Of a stretch of DNA of 64,000 nt, positions 48,201 to 63,200 are shown piece by piece; the stretch's first letter is position 1, and each line of letters opens with the position of its first letter. This DNA is from Membranipora membranacea (Eukaryota; Bryozoa; Gymnolaemata; Cheilostomatida; Membraniporidae): positions 992,001-1,056,000 of the forward strand of contig OU612073.1 in NCBI GenBank assembly GCA_914767715.1. The letters are read 5' to 3'. Under the pieces are notes generated by a model. It made no database searches and was not told where the DNA came from. It saw only the letters and a program-made list of their open reading frames with translations. A program made the translations under genes and the position numbers.

Positions 48201-51200
48201 ATAGTCGGAGGAGATAATCGCTGAGTTCTGTGATCGGCGATACGCTTGGCTGAGTACAGATCCATTTCGGTAAGTCGTACAGACATGACGTCGAGCAGAC
48301 AGGCAGAGGGGGAGACAGCGGCAGACTCCAGAGTCTCATCCTCAGAGCAATACATACTCGACGTCATAAGATCAGGCCCCGGGGCTGAGATGAGAAGATG
48401 GCATTTATGTTATTTTGATTGTAATTAAAAGTAAATCTATTTAATGGAACAGAACTATCTTGCTCACTATAATGTGAAAGATTGGGCTGATGTACGGGTA
48501 AATATCCGCACCACTCAAGCTAAAAATGTATTTTCATAAGCACCTTTACTTTCAGCGATGATATGTGATTGATGGTTCCGCTGCTGAATGATAAATGGTG
48601 ATCAAAAATATTGAATTAAATGCTAGCTTATACCATCAGATTGAGGAGTGTAGACAGACTGAGTCATAGGATCGTCTCCTCCTGAGGGCACCTGCTCTAC
48701 AATGTCAGGCACCTGCTCATATGCCAGAGTGCCATCATCTCCAGCAAACAGAAACTTGTTAGTCACTGTCAGATTTCCCATGTGCATAACTATCACCTGC
48801 CATACAAAGCATCAATGTTACTTTTGAAATTTATTAATATGCTGTACTACAATAACATCTGGCATATAGCCAAGTCTGATTTGGGCTCAACATACTCAGT
48901 TTGAGGGAGTTTGAGGGAGGCAACAAGAAAGGCATCTATTTGTCAGTTTGATATGATCATTATAGATGGCTACCACAACTAACCATTTAATATCATGAAC
49001 ATTGACATTTTGTACTGAATGCATTAAAATAATAAATGATATATAAAAGTTATAGAGATTGAATAAAAAGTTTGTACCTCCTGGCTTAGAGAGCTGCCTG
49101 GTAGTATGATAATGGGTGTCCCGGCTTTTATGTTCATCTTTATACGAGGTGCGTGTCCAGGTCCGTGAGGTACCTACACAATAAAGAGTGAAATATATCA
49201 TTAATTACTCATTGCTCACAGCATGATCATATATAACAGATAAGTTGTAATTAGCAATTAGTATGTGCTGTCGTATATACATCACATTTCTCCGGGTAGG
49301 ATGTAGAATGATGGCAGTTGAAATTTTTGTGTGGTACGACGGCTGTTCACAGCTTATAGGTTTACTCCAAGAGTTATAGAGTGTTTAATAACTCTGTGGG
49401 TGTAACAGTAAAGCGTAAATGGTGGAATCAGGGGACCTCTGACACGTCTATCTTTGCAGAAATCACAAGAATGAATTGACTCTAACCCTCAGTAAAGTAC
49501 ATGTAACATTGAAAAGAAGGTTTATTGACTTTCTACATCTATAATAACCTTGTAAGAGAAGACAATAAACACATGATAAAAACAGTAATTGTTACCTGTG
49601 AGTAGGAAAAGTCTTGAGACTGAAACAACAAAAGCCAACGGAAAGTGTAAAAAATCACACAAAAAGCGCGGACAGAATTACGGACACTGATGTGAAACAA
49701 GGACATTGTGGATAATACAAACAAAAACATGGTTGTCCTACAAACTACCCTTCGCAGGTTACATTACCAAGTGAAATCAATGAGGCGTGCTTAAACATTC
49801 CCATGATGCAACTCTAGCTTGAATTCCCAACAAGATCAGGTTCAATTCCCTGATCAGACCTTGTCTTTGATCTATATTTCACATCGATATTGATGTCGTG
49901 TGTATGTAGTTTTTATTCTCTCATTTTAGTGAGTTGTGCTCACCCACAAAAATTGAGGTGTCATAGTAGTTGGAATGCCAGATTGTTGCATGATGGGATA
50001 CCCTTCAATATGTCATATTCACAAATTTCTTACCTGTTGGCCCTGAGAGGCAGCTCTCATATGTCCGATACTATCATGGTGCTCCAGTATGTCCTGTAGG
50101 AAGTTGATTATCTCTATAGGGAACCTCTTAGTGTGGGTGTATATCACAGAGGTCATCGTAAGGTCAACGGATATATCAAAATCTCTCTCCAAGCCCTGAT
50201 CGGGTATATCATGTCTGAAATATAAAACAGTTTTAAACTTAGAACCACAGCAAAGATCAAAAACACCTTTTGGCTCTAGTTGAATAAGTGTGAAATTCAT
50301 ACTTCGTCTCTTCATTATTCTTGATGTCTGTCAGGAAGCTTTTTTAAACATTTCTGAATATTCTGAAGCAATAGTAGTCTGTCCAAACCTGTGGGAGAAT
50401 CAATGCTATTTTTACTCACTTGAAAACATCAAATTGAAGAGCACCTGTTCCTGTAGAGGTGCCACCTGTCTCCTGCTTATTAGAGAGTGTCGCAAACTTA
50501 CAGCTATGTAGACAACCATGAGGAGACAAATCATCTAAATTCAGAGACCCTAATACACCTACAAAAGACAGATAAATATGACTGTGTCTGACAGTATGAG
50601 TGACTATTAAAAGCAAAACAGTTGAGGACTAGAACCTATATTAGCAATACCAACTTTATTCAATCCCAAATGTTTTGTCTATCTCCTAATCTCTACTATG
50701 AAGGTGAATGAGATAAATCATGTGAGTATTATAGTTTCAAACATTCATTTGTCTTAGCTTACCTTTCACATGAGTTGTGTTCTGCTGTTTTATGATTTGG
50801 GCTGAGAAATCTTTCATATTTGCTTTGGCCAGATCATAGCATTTCTTGACTAGCACCACAGAGAAACTGTTCACTGACAAGTTAGCCTTCATTCCTTCGT
50901 CTAAAATAGAAAAGTGAGAATTCTCGGGTCTGAATGCAACATACTAGCCATGTGTGCTATGATGTTAAAAGAAAATCCATACTATTAAAATCAGTTGGAA
51001 ATAAATAACTAGTGAGGCCCATATTAATCAGCTCAAAAATCAACAATCGAATTACTTATGATATAAAATGAAAACATGGGCTTGCCAAAAAGCTGGACCA
51101 TGTCTGTTGGCTCTTGATTGATTAATAACCTGACACTTACTAGGAGCTGGTTGAGTTTTCAGAGTCATGTTAGCCTCCTTCTGTTGCTCTGGAGTGAATA

Positions 51201-54200
51201 CTTTAGCACCCATCCCCAGAAAGTCGAGTACCATCACCCAGGTCTCCTGATTAACTACCAGCTCCAGGCAGTTGAAGTCAATATCAACATTGGTGTTTAA
51301 CTATTGAAACAGCCAAAAAACAAAACCAATGTAAGCAACAATGTGGATACAAAATTATCGATGTGAAATTCTTTTTCAAGATTGATTATCGGAACATATT
51401 GTCTGTGAGCGTATAACATGACAATTTTGAGGTTGGGATCTTATCACTCCATTTGAGGCATCTCAAGAGACCCGATTGTGCAGGCAGCTTCTCATGTATG
51501 AGCCTGTAACAATCCAGAGTCAAAACGAAAGCAGCTACCATCATATGACAAAAACAGAACTCACATGGTTATAAACTGCAGAGAACTCTGGTGATTTCTT
51601 ATCTACCAGAATCAGATCAATAGTGACCAGGTTTTTGTTATCTCCTTTATTCCCACTTCTGACACCAGTGTTAGGATTATCCTCAATGGGTGATGAAGGA
51701 GGTGTGACAGGTGTGGTATCTCTTCTCAGTGCAGATGTTCTGTGACTGCAGAGAAAACAATGGAAACAGGTATAGATTAGCTGTATTGTCTTTGTAAAGG
51801 GCTGGTGGAGCTAATTCGAACCATAGAAGTCAATTCTTCCATGAAACGAATTTATACATAACATCTCTGTACAAAACACCCCAAAATACAAATGAATCAA
51901 ATAAAATCTGAATCGCTAACGCATGTTGGCTTAGCTACCCTATTAGGATGGTTTGACCAGATGTATGGTTTGCCAGTTTCACATATTCTGTCAAGAAACT
52001 AAATATAGTGTGTCCAAATTGTGAGAACAACAATTAATATAATATTTATGTGTATTACAGACAAACACAAAAAAGTGGATTACAATGTTTTTACCTAATG
52101 TTGTCATCTGTTATGGAAGATGGTAGGGAAGAAGTGTAAGCACCATCGTCAGGAAATTTACGTTTGAGTGACTTGACAGGGCTTCCAGGTAAAGAAGTAG
52201 AGATAAACTTTCGGGTGGGACCCCGAGATTTGTCCCGTGACAGCGCCAGGTATCTATGTGCAGAGTTCTCAGGCTACAATATCAAAAGATGAGACTCAAT
52301 AACAAAATTTACATGTTGTTACAAACGCTACATGCTACAATAGCGCAAACAGTGCAGCAAACATTAATAAAAAACATTAACAACCCGCATGCGTGCCCCA
52401 AGTTATCATCAAGTTACAAAAGTGTGATATGGACATAATCAGGTAGTAGGGTTAGGAGGATTTATAAGCAAATTTAGAACATCAAATATTGAAGAAGATT
52501 ATTCACCTGCAGTAGATCGAGAACGCTAAGAGAAGTGAGCTCCAGTTTGACAGCAGTAATATATGGAGTCTTCTTCTCCAGGTAAACTGAGAGCTCTTCA
52601 AGCGTCACTTCAACAATGCCATGCATATCCGTCCCTCCTGTTAACATAACCAGACGTGTTAGGTTATCAAATGGTGAACTAGACACATCAAGATGCTACC
52701 GTAAGATCGAAGATAGAATAGAGATATCTTTGGAGCACAATGTGTGCAAGCTTCAAAATTCAGTCTTCTTTTAACGAAGAGTTTACAAATTGCATTAATT
52801 TTTTTAAGCAAACTTGTATTGAACATTTGAGCTCAACAAAATATTTGATTTCTTAACCATATATGGCAGTGACAGAACACAATATCATATCAACATGACG
52901 ATCTTGAACTGGTAAACACGTGTTAATGGGAATCTGCGTTCTTGGAGGCACTATACAAAGACACGCCATCATAATATTGATGAATATAACAAAATGTACA
53001 AGTTTGAGGTTCACCTATTTGATCTTTGATAGAGAGTGAGACGATAGGCAGAGATATATCGGCTGTAACATGGACTGGATCTGTTCTCGGTTCAGATTCG
53101 TGTTCAGGGCTAGTGGTGCCTGTATCACATTGTGATGAGTCAGCAGGAGTATCAGAGGAAGGAGCAGACTGACTGTGAGTGTTACCGGGTGACTGGTTAG
53201 CTGTCTTCACAGCTTGCTGGATGAGTTCATTGGCATGACGAGTCAGTGACACCTGAGAGTGATAAAATTTACGGTGGTGATTGATAACACAACTTATGTT
53301 TTCATTACCAATCAACCCTGAACTGTATATTTTTTATCATTCTGACATATAAAATCCATTAAATCTCAACCCGACCTTATTTTGTTAAATAATTAGGGAG
53401 AGTAAAAAATGTACATACATGAAACTGGTGACAGTGATGGGAAACTGTGGCCTTATCATTATCAAAAAAGTGAGTCCAGGGCAATTATCATGAAAAAGAG
53501 GACATGCATCTGGTGGGAAAACCATGCAAGGTTATCAAGGACCTGGTGAATATTACAGAGGAAAAAATACATGGGAATATGATCAAACTTAATCTTGTAC
53601 AGTACAATGTGGTGCATATTTGTTACATAGGAGAAGCTGTGAGTACGTTACCTCTAGAGCGTGAGGTACATTAGCACTGAGACACACAGATCTCCGAACT
53701 CTGTCTGATACTGAGATAGAGGCAGCCGTCTCATCCTGCTGACTCAACTCCAGGTAGAAATCTGAACTTCCCTTAGAGCTGTGTAGGTCATCCAATACCT
53801 CTACCTGTAACATACCATAAACACAACTTACTTAGAGAATGAAGGGTAAGCTAAGAACATCCCACCAGATTTGACTTAGCATTCAAACATATATCAACAC
53901 CCATCATGTTTTATGCCAGGGACTGATTGAGGCTGAAGGTGATGGGATCAATTGGGCTATGATCTAACATAGTCTCATCCTCATGGCCCAGGTAGATACA
54001 TATTAAAAATTCCGCAGGCTTCCCAAATTATCAACATATTTTTTTTAATTTGAGAAGACAAAAAATACTTTGACACAATTATATCGGATGTTTGGCCCTA
54101 TGTATCACCTGTTGTTTATGAGTGAGGACGATGTCTACTCCAGCCTCCTCTAATATCACCTCCTGTCCAAACGACTCAGTCTTCTGAGGATCGACTTCCT

Positions 54201-57200
54201 TAGTCACCATCTTCATGTCTCTACAACGGAAAACGATCAACGACGTATAATTTGCTGGATTGTTTTGGCGTTGAACAAGGCGCTATATGGAGTAACCTCA
54301 TGCTGTATCCTCCATGAACACAACTCTCAGTCTTCAGATCATATTGATAATTTGATCACAAACAATAAATGCATCGATATAAACAAACCGGAAAAGACAG
54401 AGTAATGTATGGAGGAAAATCAGATGAACAAAAATTTTTGTTGATACTAAGAGCTTGAATGATCATATTTTTGTATAATTTATATGAATATAAAATTTAA
54501 ATATATATTAACTTCAAATGAAAATGATATTGACATATACCTTATTTGTATGCTGATGAGATCGGAGGCAGACACCGGGGTGTCATGGTGCCAGTCGACA
54601 TTCCTCTGATTAGAGATTGTCATTTTACCGAGCTCTGCTACTAACACCTCAGTAGAGTTATTGTTACATGGTAACACTAGCAGTGGAGCATCAAGAGTAA
54701 CATCAACATCGCATAGTAACACTACAATACATACCAAAACATGTGATTAATAAGGGACACAAGAAAAGCTCACATCTGAACCTGTGCCCATCATAAGGTA
54801 AACGCCATGACACACTGGCTGATTAGATGCAAACTGATATGAGCTTACATATTTAAGGTCAATTTGATATACCGTCGTGGAAAGTAATCAAAGGAGGAAG
54901 GTTCATATTCCAGACTATGAATAGGGACTTTCTTAGCTAGCTAAAATTTTATCAACATCATACCTCTATATGAACTCCCACCTTAGCTGTTGAAGATTTT
55001 TGCTAGCTAACATTTATCTACCCTAAAACTATCTAAACCAAACAAGTTTATATTCAATCTTCTAGGGTCTAAGGGCCTAAACACAGCAATATGTAAAAAC
55101 GTAAATAAAGTTTGCTTACTTGGCTCCAGTTTAGGTCTCTTCTTGTAGACATAATTCTCAGCAACTTCGCTGGCCGCAGCTCTCAGCTTCTGTTTGGCTT
55201 TCTCAATATATTCTACAAAAAAATCAGAATGAATGAATGGGATAAGTTGAACATACCTGCCTCCACGACAAAGATCTTGTCCAGTTTTTAATGCTTGAGC
55301 TGCTGACTTGTAAAATCATAACCAAACCAGCATAATGGTGATGTAGCTTACTACTCTCCTAGAATCCTCATTCTAGCTAATTTAGCTTTAAAAATGAATG
55401 GAAATAAAAATTAAATAGTACAGCTTTCATCACAAACATTACTAGTAAAGCGCAGTAGCCCCAAAGGTTCTCGACAATTCGAATAGATAGGCTCACCTTG
55501 GAAAAGCGCTACAGATTGAGCGACATCATTAAGGAATCTGGGTACATGTATATACTGTATAGAGCCGATACACAGTGATACACTATCAGTGTTAGACGTA
55601 ACGTCGTCAGCTTTGCTGTATATCAGATTCAGCGCCTTCCTCTCCTCCGGTAAATTGAGGTTATCAACACAAGTCTGCAAGTAAATATATAGTCATAATA
55701 TAAAGCTGGGTCTTTTATTGTATGATCAGCCAATTTCTTATAATTGTGAGTCTTTAAATTATACCATTTGCTTAGAGGAACATCAAATCAACAAACGATT
55801 GAGTTTATACAAGCTTGTGATAACCTGCCATAATAATATTCAAATGTTAACCTGCATATATCATTCATTAAACCATTGACATTAACCAACAAACAAAACA
55901 AACAGCAGTTATTCAATATTTGCTATTTCTGAAACATGTGCTCTCGGATAAATGTCAGACAAATCACCCATACCTGGTACATATGAGCAGGTATAGTCTG
56001 ATCCATAACAGACGTCTGCTCATCATTCATACTACCAAAGGCGAATACATGAGAGTGGACTGAGTGTGTGGAGAGATCAGTGACCTGTAGACCTCCGAGC
56101 TCAGCCTCTACTGTAGAACTACTACCACCGCCTGAGAATGGAAGGTAAATACTCAGAGAGAAATAAGACATGTGAAAATGGCTAAAGACTACCCAGCCAC
56201 CAAAGCATATTATAGTCAGGCAGTAACTTATGATAAAGTTTTGTCAGATTCGCATGGTAAAAAAATTCATTGCTTAATGCTTTATCATAAGTAACTGCCT
56301 GATCATAACATACGCTGGTCGAGTAGTCTTTAAGATAACATAATGAGTAAGTTGAGGTAGAGTGGAAATATGAATGATTGGTTAAAGTATTTATGTTATC
56401 TATTCAAAATCTGAGTCTACGAGTCGAGCTTCCATCGCCAACATAGATTAAATGCTCAACCTTGGCCTTGGCTGCTGAAATGTTATTACCGGCAGAGTTT
56501 AAAGCTTAATCAACACAACACCAAAAAAAATAATAATCCATGAACTGAAGTTCCACTTCACTTACCAATGGAAGAATCTATTCTAGCACCCATCATACTG
56601 ATCATAGCCACCTTATATACACTAATATAACCTGGAGTTATGAGGTCACCACCAGAGGGCCTCAGAAGGTCACCACTAGGGGGCCGCAGTGTGGACGATG
56701 AGGTAGCAGGTCGATGCAGGAGAATATTGAGCTTTCGAAACTCGGCTTGGATTGTCATCAAGTCAGTCGACTGGAAAAAAGTTAATATTCTTATTATTTT
56801 CATATAGTCAAATTCAACCAAGTGTTGATATTAATTATCTCAAGGCTAGCCATCACTACAATTCACATATGACAAGAGATATAGCAACCAATGAGATATC
56901 AATCAGTTAACAATTCAACTGTTAACAACTAAATTGGATCAATGAACTCCCTCGAATACTCAATGCTCAATGGATGTTCAATGTTTTGTATAGGTCTGCA
57001 GAATAATCTCAATGTATAAGGCGGACATTTAAAAATGGTCTTTTGTCGAGGACATCACGGTAAGCCACACCCACAATTCATATGTGTTGTTCTTCCTGGG
57101 GGAGAGAGAGTTCATTGATTTGATGCAGCAAGATTACAAAGAGCTATCAATAAGCTGATATGAAATAAACTAGGCACAAGAAAACATGTTGCAAGTCTCA

Positions 57201-60200
57201 AACCCAGTTGTATTGATACATACCTGGTTATTCTCTGGTTTATCATGTTGAGTATTTAGTTGTATGTGAGTTGAGTCTGTAGTTGAGCTCATAGATTGAG
57301 TAGAAGGCTTAGGCATTACTTCATTGAAGAAAGCTAAGAGTTCTACTATCGTCTCTTGGTTAGCTTGAAATATAATATATCAAAGCTCAGCATACTGTGT
57401 TAGGCAATTTTAAGTGATTGATTTGGTGGTGAGAAAATCTTAAACTCATCTGTAGTGTCTGTCCTTATAATAAATATTATATCTATCATGTATGTATATT
57501 ATTCATGAACGTGTCAGCTTTAACAGTAATATCGAGCGTACTATCCACCAAAGAGTAGTTAAAACTTGTTAAATGATCAGAATCATTTTCTTGACAACTG
57601 TGACAGACGATCTTTCATCAGTACCAGAACTTGAACAACTAGATACCATGATATAGTTTTATACCGACTAGTATTCGTTTTTTAAATGAGCCACAATCAG
57701 TCACTTAATTTTGCTCGATCCTTGATGAACGCAACCAATAAAATATTATCTTAGCTTATATGTTTTGTTCTAACGATGTAAATTGGGAGGGAGCCTACGA
57801 AAGTACTAACCGACTAAGTCGAGTGTGTTGAATACAATGTCTACATTCTTTACTGTCGGGTCTCCCGCTGATTCAGGCTTAGCCTGAGAGAACTCTACTT
57901 TGATGAGAGGATCACCAACAAACACAGGTGATACGGGACGGTGATCTGATGCTGATAGAGAAGAGGGCCTGAGGCTAGACGCGCTATGATCTGTCATAGG
58001 GGTGGCTGGTAAGTAAATTGAGACATTATAAAAATAATATGGTGACATGTTACTTAATTTAGGGCAGAGGGTTGTCTCGCCAAAACAAACAGGGTATCGC
58101 TATATCTCAGGAGTCAAATTATGAAACAATCATAGACATGGAAACTGACAACACGGGCCATGCAGTGCACTATGGTATTCACATATCAGTTAGTGATATT
58201 ATCTTACCATTAATAAGTTTGACGTTAGTAAACACCTCTAAACAAATGAAGGAGAATGACATAACGTGATTATGCATGAACTCGAAGCGAAATTCAACGC
58301 TCTGTATAATCTGAATACATGATATAACAGGTGATTCATTATGTACACCTTGACAATGGACATGGCATACACTGAGGAATGTGGCTCACCTGTTGCGACG
58401 GGTAAGAGTTTCTGTATACCGCTGAGTACAGCGTTTTGGAAGCTTGTGTAGCTTGTCTGTTTGCGAGCGGGTGGATGTAGGGACTCTGGATCAGGTGATC
58501 TAGGAGGAGATCGGGGAGACATCGGGGAGGTCGGGCTGGTGGGAGAGGCGATGGCTGAACTACACATACTACCACTCTTACTATCCAACCTGCTCAGAGA
58601 AAATAAAGAGCTAATGAGACATGAGGTCATGGAGGTCATCTAAAAATATGCTCATCTCACAGTGGTTGTTATAGAGCCAGTGCTCTAGTGGTAATTACAG
58701 ATTGCATACATAGCTAACACCAAGCCACTGCCGTAAATATTACTGTTGTTAACACATTACTTTCTTGAGGGAAGTCATCCTTTGGCTAACAAGTATAAGG
58801 TTGTTTAATCGACTACTATAATAGAAAAATTCTAAGTTCCAACATGGCCAACGTAGCTCTATACAGCTATACATACCCAACATTTCTGTGAGACGCTACA
58901 AGAAGTTCAAAATCAGGTCCATAAGACTGCAAGGCATCCGCTACTATTAGACTGTGGACCGTCAGTGATAGATCGGACTGTGAGGGGAGCTGAGTAAAGT
59001 CCGCCTTTACTCCGGCAACCTGAAGCTCAACCAGGCAACGTTCTGTAAGAACCAAATGTACAGTGAGGTAGAAGTAGGTTCGGAATGACTGGACTGGATA
59101 AGACATAAGACAAAGACTCTCCATATGTGTCAACTGTATTTCCATAGCTAAAGCTTCATCCAATTTGAATACATCGGGAGTTGGTCCCTTGCCGGTAGAT
59201 CAAATCAATTGGAAATGCAAGTAAATTGGATCAAACTTAAATCTAGCAATCTCCAATATTGGTTGGCGAAGGAAACTCAGGTTAGTGCACACAGACCTTT
59301 ATTGTTGATATCGAGCGACATCTGATGGATATCCAGTCCACAAGTTACAACTCTGGAGTTATCCAATACCTTCCTCGTCTCCGGAGGAGCAAAGAATCTA
59401 AAATCAACAAAGGTATAAGAATATTCATCATAAGTTTTGATTTACATTCAATGATCATATATTGAGCGGAAAACTGCTAATGGGCTTGTAGTTATAGTAA
59501 TATTTTATCATCATATGATACACATGCAAGCTGTTGTATATTATATTTACTCTAATAAAGCACACCAAAACATAAAACTGTTAGCTTCGAAAGATAAGTT
59601 ATACAAATGCAGTGCTTATTGCGAAAAATCCGACAATTTTGAGTGGCTGTTGTAAGACTGTACGCTCAAGGAGGAAGATAATATACCTGCTCTCAGAGTG
59701 AGACAGTCCAGCTGAGTTTTGCTCTTTGCTCTCACTAGAGATATTTTCTTGTGATTGCTGAGGCGTGACGGATGGTGATTGGTCACTTCCTCCTGATGTT
59801 AGCTTATTCAGACAATGACTGAGCTGACTCAGCTTTAACTCAGATACATGTATAGATAGACTCTCCATAATGGCTGATAGTTTGATGGCTGGCCATTGCG
59901 GGTCAGCAGTCAGTAGTAACCGTCTGTACACACACACAAAAACAGTCTGAATTGAATTGACCAACACTGAATCTGATTGACTATTGATGAAAAGAGGAGA
60001 TGAAGCCAATATGTTCTCTCAATTGGCCTACCAAAATGTTCTCTAGAGTATTCTAGTGCAAGAAGTCCAGGATTGTGTAAGTAGATCATATGGCTTATAG
60101 TTGTTTTCCTTCTCAGAGAGGCAAAGAGTATAGGGTTTTGAGCCAAAAGGCTGGACAAAACACAAAATTACCGATGTCAAAGAATGTGCACATACAGTGA

Positions 60201-63200
60201 TTACCATTTGGTTTGTTTGTTTGTTGAGAATATGTACTCGGGAAATCAGGCGTAGTATTAACAATAATTCTCTTCGCTACGCACAGATTATTTTATATGC
60301 CAACTGAAGTTACACATACCTCTCAAATAGGACATTAACACTAAGCTTGTCTATAATATGTAGATGACTGAATCCTTTATTTGTGAGGAGTCTCCAGTTA
60401 TCTTTACGATTAACAATGAGCACCTGTATATCAGCTAACAGCACCTCATATCTACAGACATAACAACCATACTGACATAAATATGTACATTTATAATATA
60501 CATATAGACACATATCTGCATAATATAAACTATACATACTAACACACACATCTACAGCCATGATGAGCAGGCAGTAGAAGAATGGATCCAGATCAATAAG
60601 ATTATTTAACTCAAAAAACTCCAACAGACAATGAATGGTGTCTGGTCCTTACTTAGTAACTTTCAGGAAACCTTAAAACCTGGTGTATTACAGTTAGGAA
60701 ACTTAGAGACCTCGGCTCTCTAGTGACAAGATATCTGAATATCCTAATTTTCTAGGCTTAGGATTCGTTGACACTCAAGTTTTCCATGAGTAGGAAACCT
60801 TGAGATCCTGTTAATAAAGGGAAGGAATGCTTGACGTCCTATTTTCCTAGGGAAAAAATGCAAATGGCGAGTAATTTCAGAGACTACGCCGCAGCTCAAA
60901 GCGAATGAAGCTGTTGCATAGTGTCCTCTTATCTTGGTATTATCTCCCCCTTACCTGTCATACATATGAGAATAGAGATTATCTCCAGTTAACACATCAT
61001 CACTTATAGAGTCAGTAATGGGTAGAGCTTCAGACTGTCCAGCCGAATCAGAGTCTAACTCAGGAGGGGTCGACATCGGGGTCACAAAATCATCTGTAAG
61101 AAAAGGATGAAAAGAAAACACTATCTATGAAGCAATCCCCTCCAATATTTTACCCAATAGCAATAGTTTAAATCCCCTTCAAAGCACCTTTCTGCCCTAA
61201 CAAGTGTGGAAACCTGATGGTCATAACCAAACTTGCAAAAGGCGTCACCAATGACAAAACATTAGGAGGCCAGCATTTTTCAAATACTGATTGGCTGATA
61301 TTGGTGATGAGTTGACATTACTAATGAAAATGAACATTTAAATTTTCAAGCTATATCAGGTAAGCATACCTTCTTCGATTAGTTCTTCTCTGTCGCTGAG
61401 ATCCTCGACCCCACCTATGCTGCCGATATCGTCCAGAGAATCGTGATCAGCCTGACTGTCTCTGAGATTACTCACCTGAAGTCTGCCCAGATCAAACACT
61501 ACCATAAAAGTACGGCTATCACTGAGGTCACGAGGTACTATCAGCTGAGGGGCGGAGATATCCAACCGCAACCCTACTCTCTTAGACTGCTTCTATAATC
61601 ATATAAGATAACCTCGTTGAGCCTCAGATGGTATGTTATCATCGACTTAAGATGTTTCTTGTTTTCAAACTTATTCAATGATATATATTAAGGGCAATGT
61701 TTTTTTTGTCATAAGTCAGAGTTTCAAGTATTATATTATTAGTATATTACTGACAAGTTATTAAATTTGAGTTGTTGAAAGGAACCTTTTTCACTCAGAT
61801 AAACCAATCTTAAAGCATTGTTGGAATGAGGCTGTGGTTTGTATTGTATATAATCATCAATGTGTTGTTGGGTAGAGCCAAACACATAATATAATATATT
61901 CATATTATGATATATATTATGGTTATCATAATATAATTTATTATATATATAAAATAATATAACACTATTATATTTATGGGATGAGCAGATGACCACAGAG
62001 ATGAACTCACAACAGTAGAGGTATTGAGAAGATTATCCCATGTATCTCTGATGTCTATCTTAGTTTTATTCTTCAGCTGTTCATAACGTCTCCGCGCTCT
62101 CTCTACAATGAGATAAGAGAAAATAACCTAGATGAGTTAGAAGCAGCGAGATTCTAGTTGGTCCTTTTTGTGTGTGAGATCTATCTGGACAAATGATTAG
62201 ATAGATAAAAACCATGAATAAGGGGATAGTGTGGCCCTGTGTGGGAATACTCCAATTTCAAACATTGAGTTTGTTTTCAGTATGAACAGAAAATATGAGG
62301 CCGCTGCATAAGATATTCATGGGTATCACTCATAGAATTATTATATAATAACTCTATGGTATCACTGCACAAATTTGGTCATTTGAATATGAGACCAACT
62401 CCAATATGAGGTTAATCATTGAATAAAAAATTTGATCACACGTTCCCCGCTGAAAACTAGCACGCGCATATTGCACTGTATTTCATAACTGTTATTTCCA
62501 TCTGTTTTAAAGTGCATCAACTTGAGTGAACATTCTCATCAGAGAGGTATCAGATGATACAAATATATTATACAGTACATCAAATAAATGCCAAGATAAA
62601 AAAAATATTGTGTCTTTATACAGTTACCTGCCAGATGGAACTCAGATAATTCTTTACTCATTGTAGCCTCAGCTCTCCTTCGAGGTGAGAAGAACTGTTT
62701 GACTTTAGTAACCACCCCCTCATTGTATATAATATCGAGGGCTTCAGTCTTCATCTTCACTTTGATATCTTTACTACTCTGAGGCGGATTTCTCTCAATC
62801 TCAAGGAAGAAAAGCTCAGCGGCTGGCTCCTTGTGGGGCGACGGAGATTGGTTAGACTTGGATAGCAATCCTCCCAGACTACCTCCGAAGGAACGGCTGG
62901 CTGCCTCCTGGTAAACATTATCAAAAGAAGACATTACCTTGAGGATGTTGATACTTCTGGGTATGGAAACAAGTTAAGAAATAACAAGAATGAACAATAA
63001 ATGATAAAATCATTAACTTAAAAACAGAAACCATCAGCTGTGAAGATAAGCTGTACTGACCAATAATGAAGTAGCTGAAATCTGTGAATACCAATTCAGT
63101 GAGAATCAGGATTGCGAGAAGTATCACATAACAACAGCAAATATTTTTACTAGAAAATAATCAAATCTTTTCAAAATGTAGAAATATTTCAAATTTCATA

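Noticed and set aside
59043-59163. Open frame extending the VPS13D exon at 58877..59042 upstream
   Set aside because: Homology to human VPS13D passes directly from exon 59297..59397 to 58877..59042 through a proper GT/AG pair; the extension is intron read-through.
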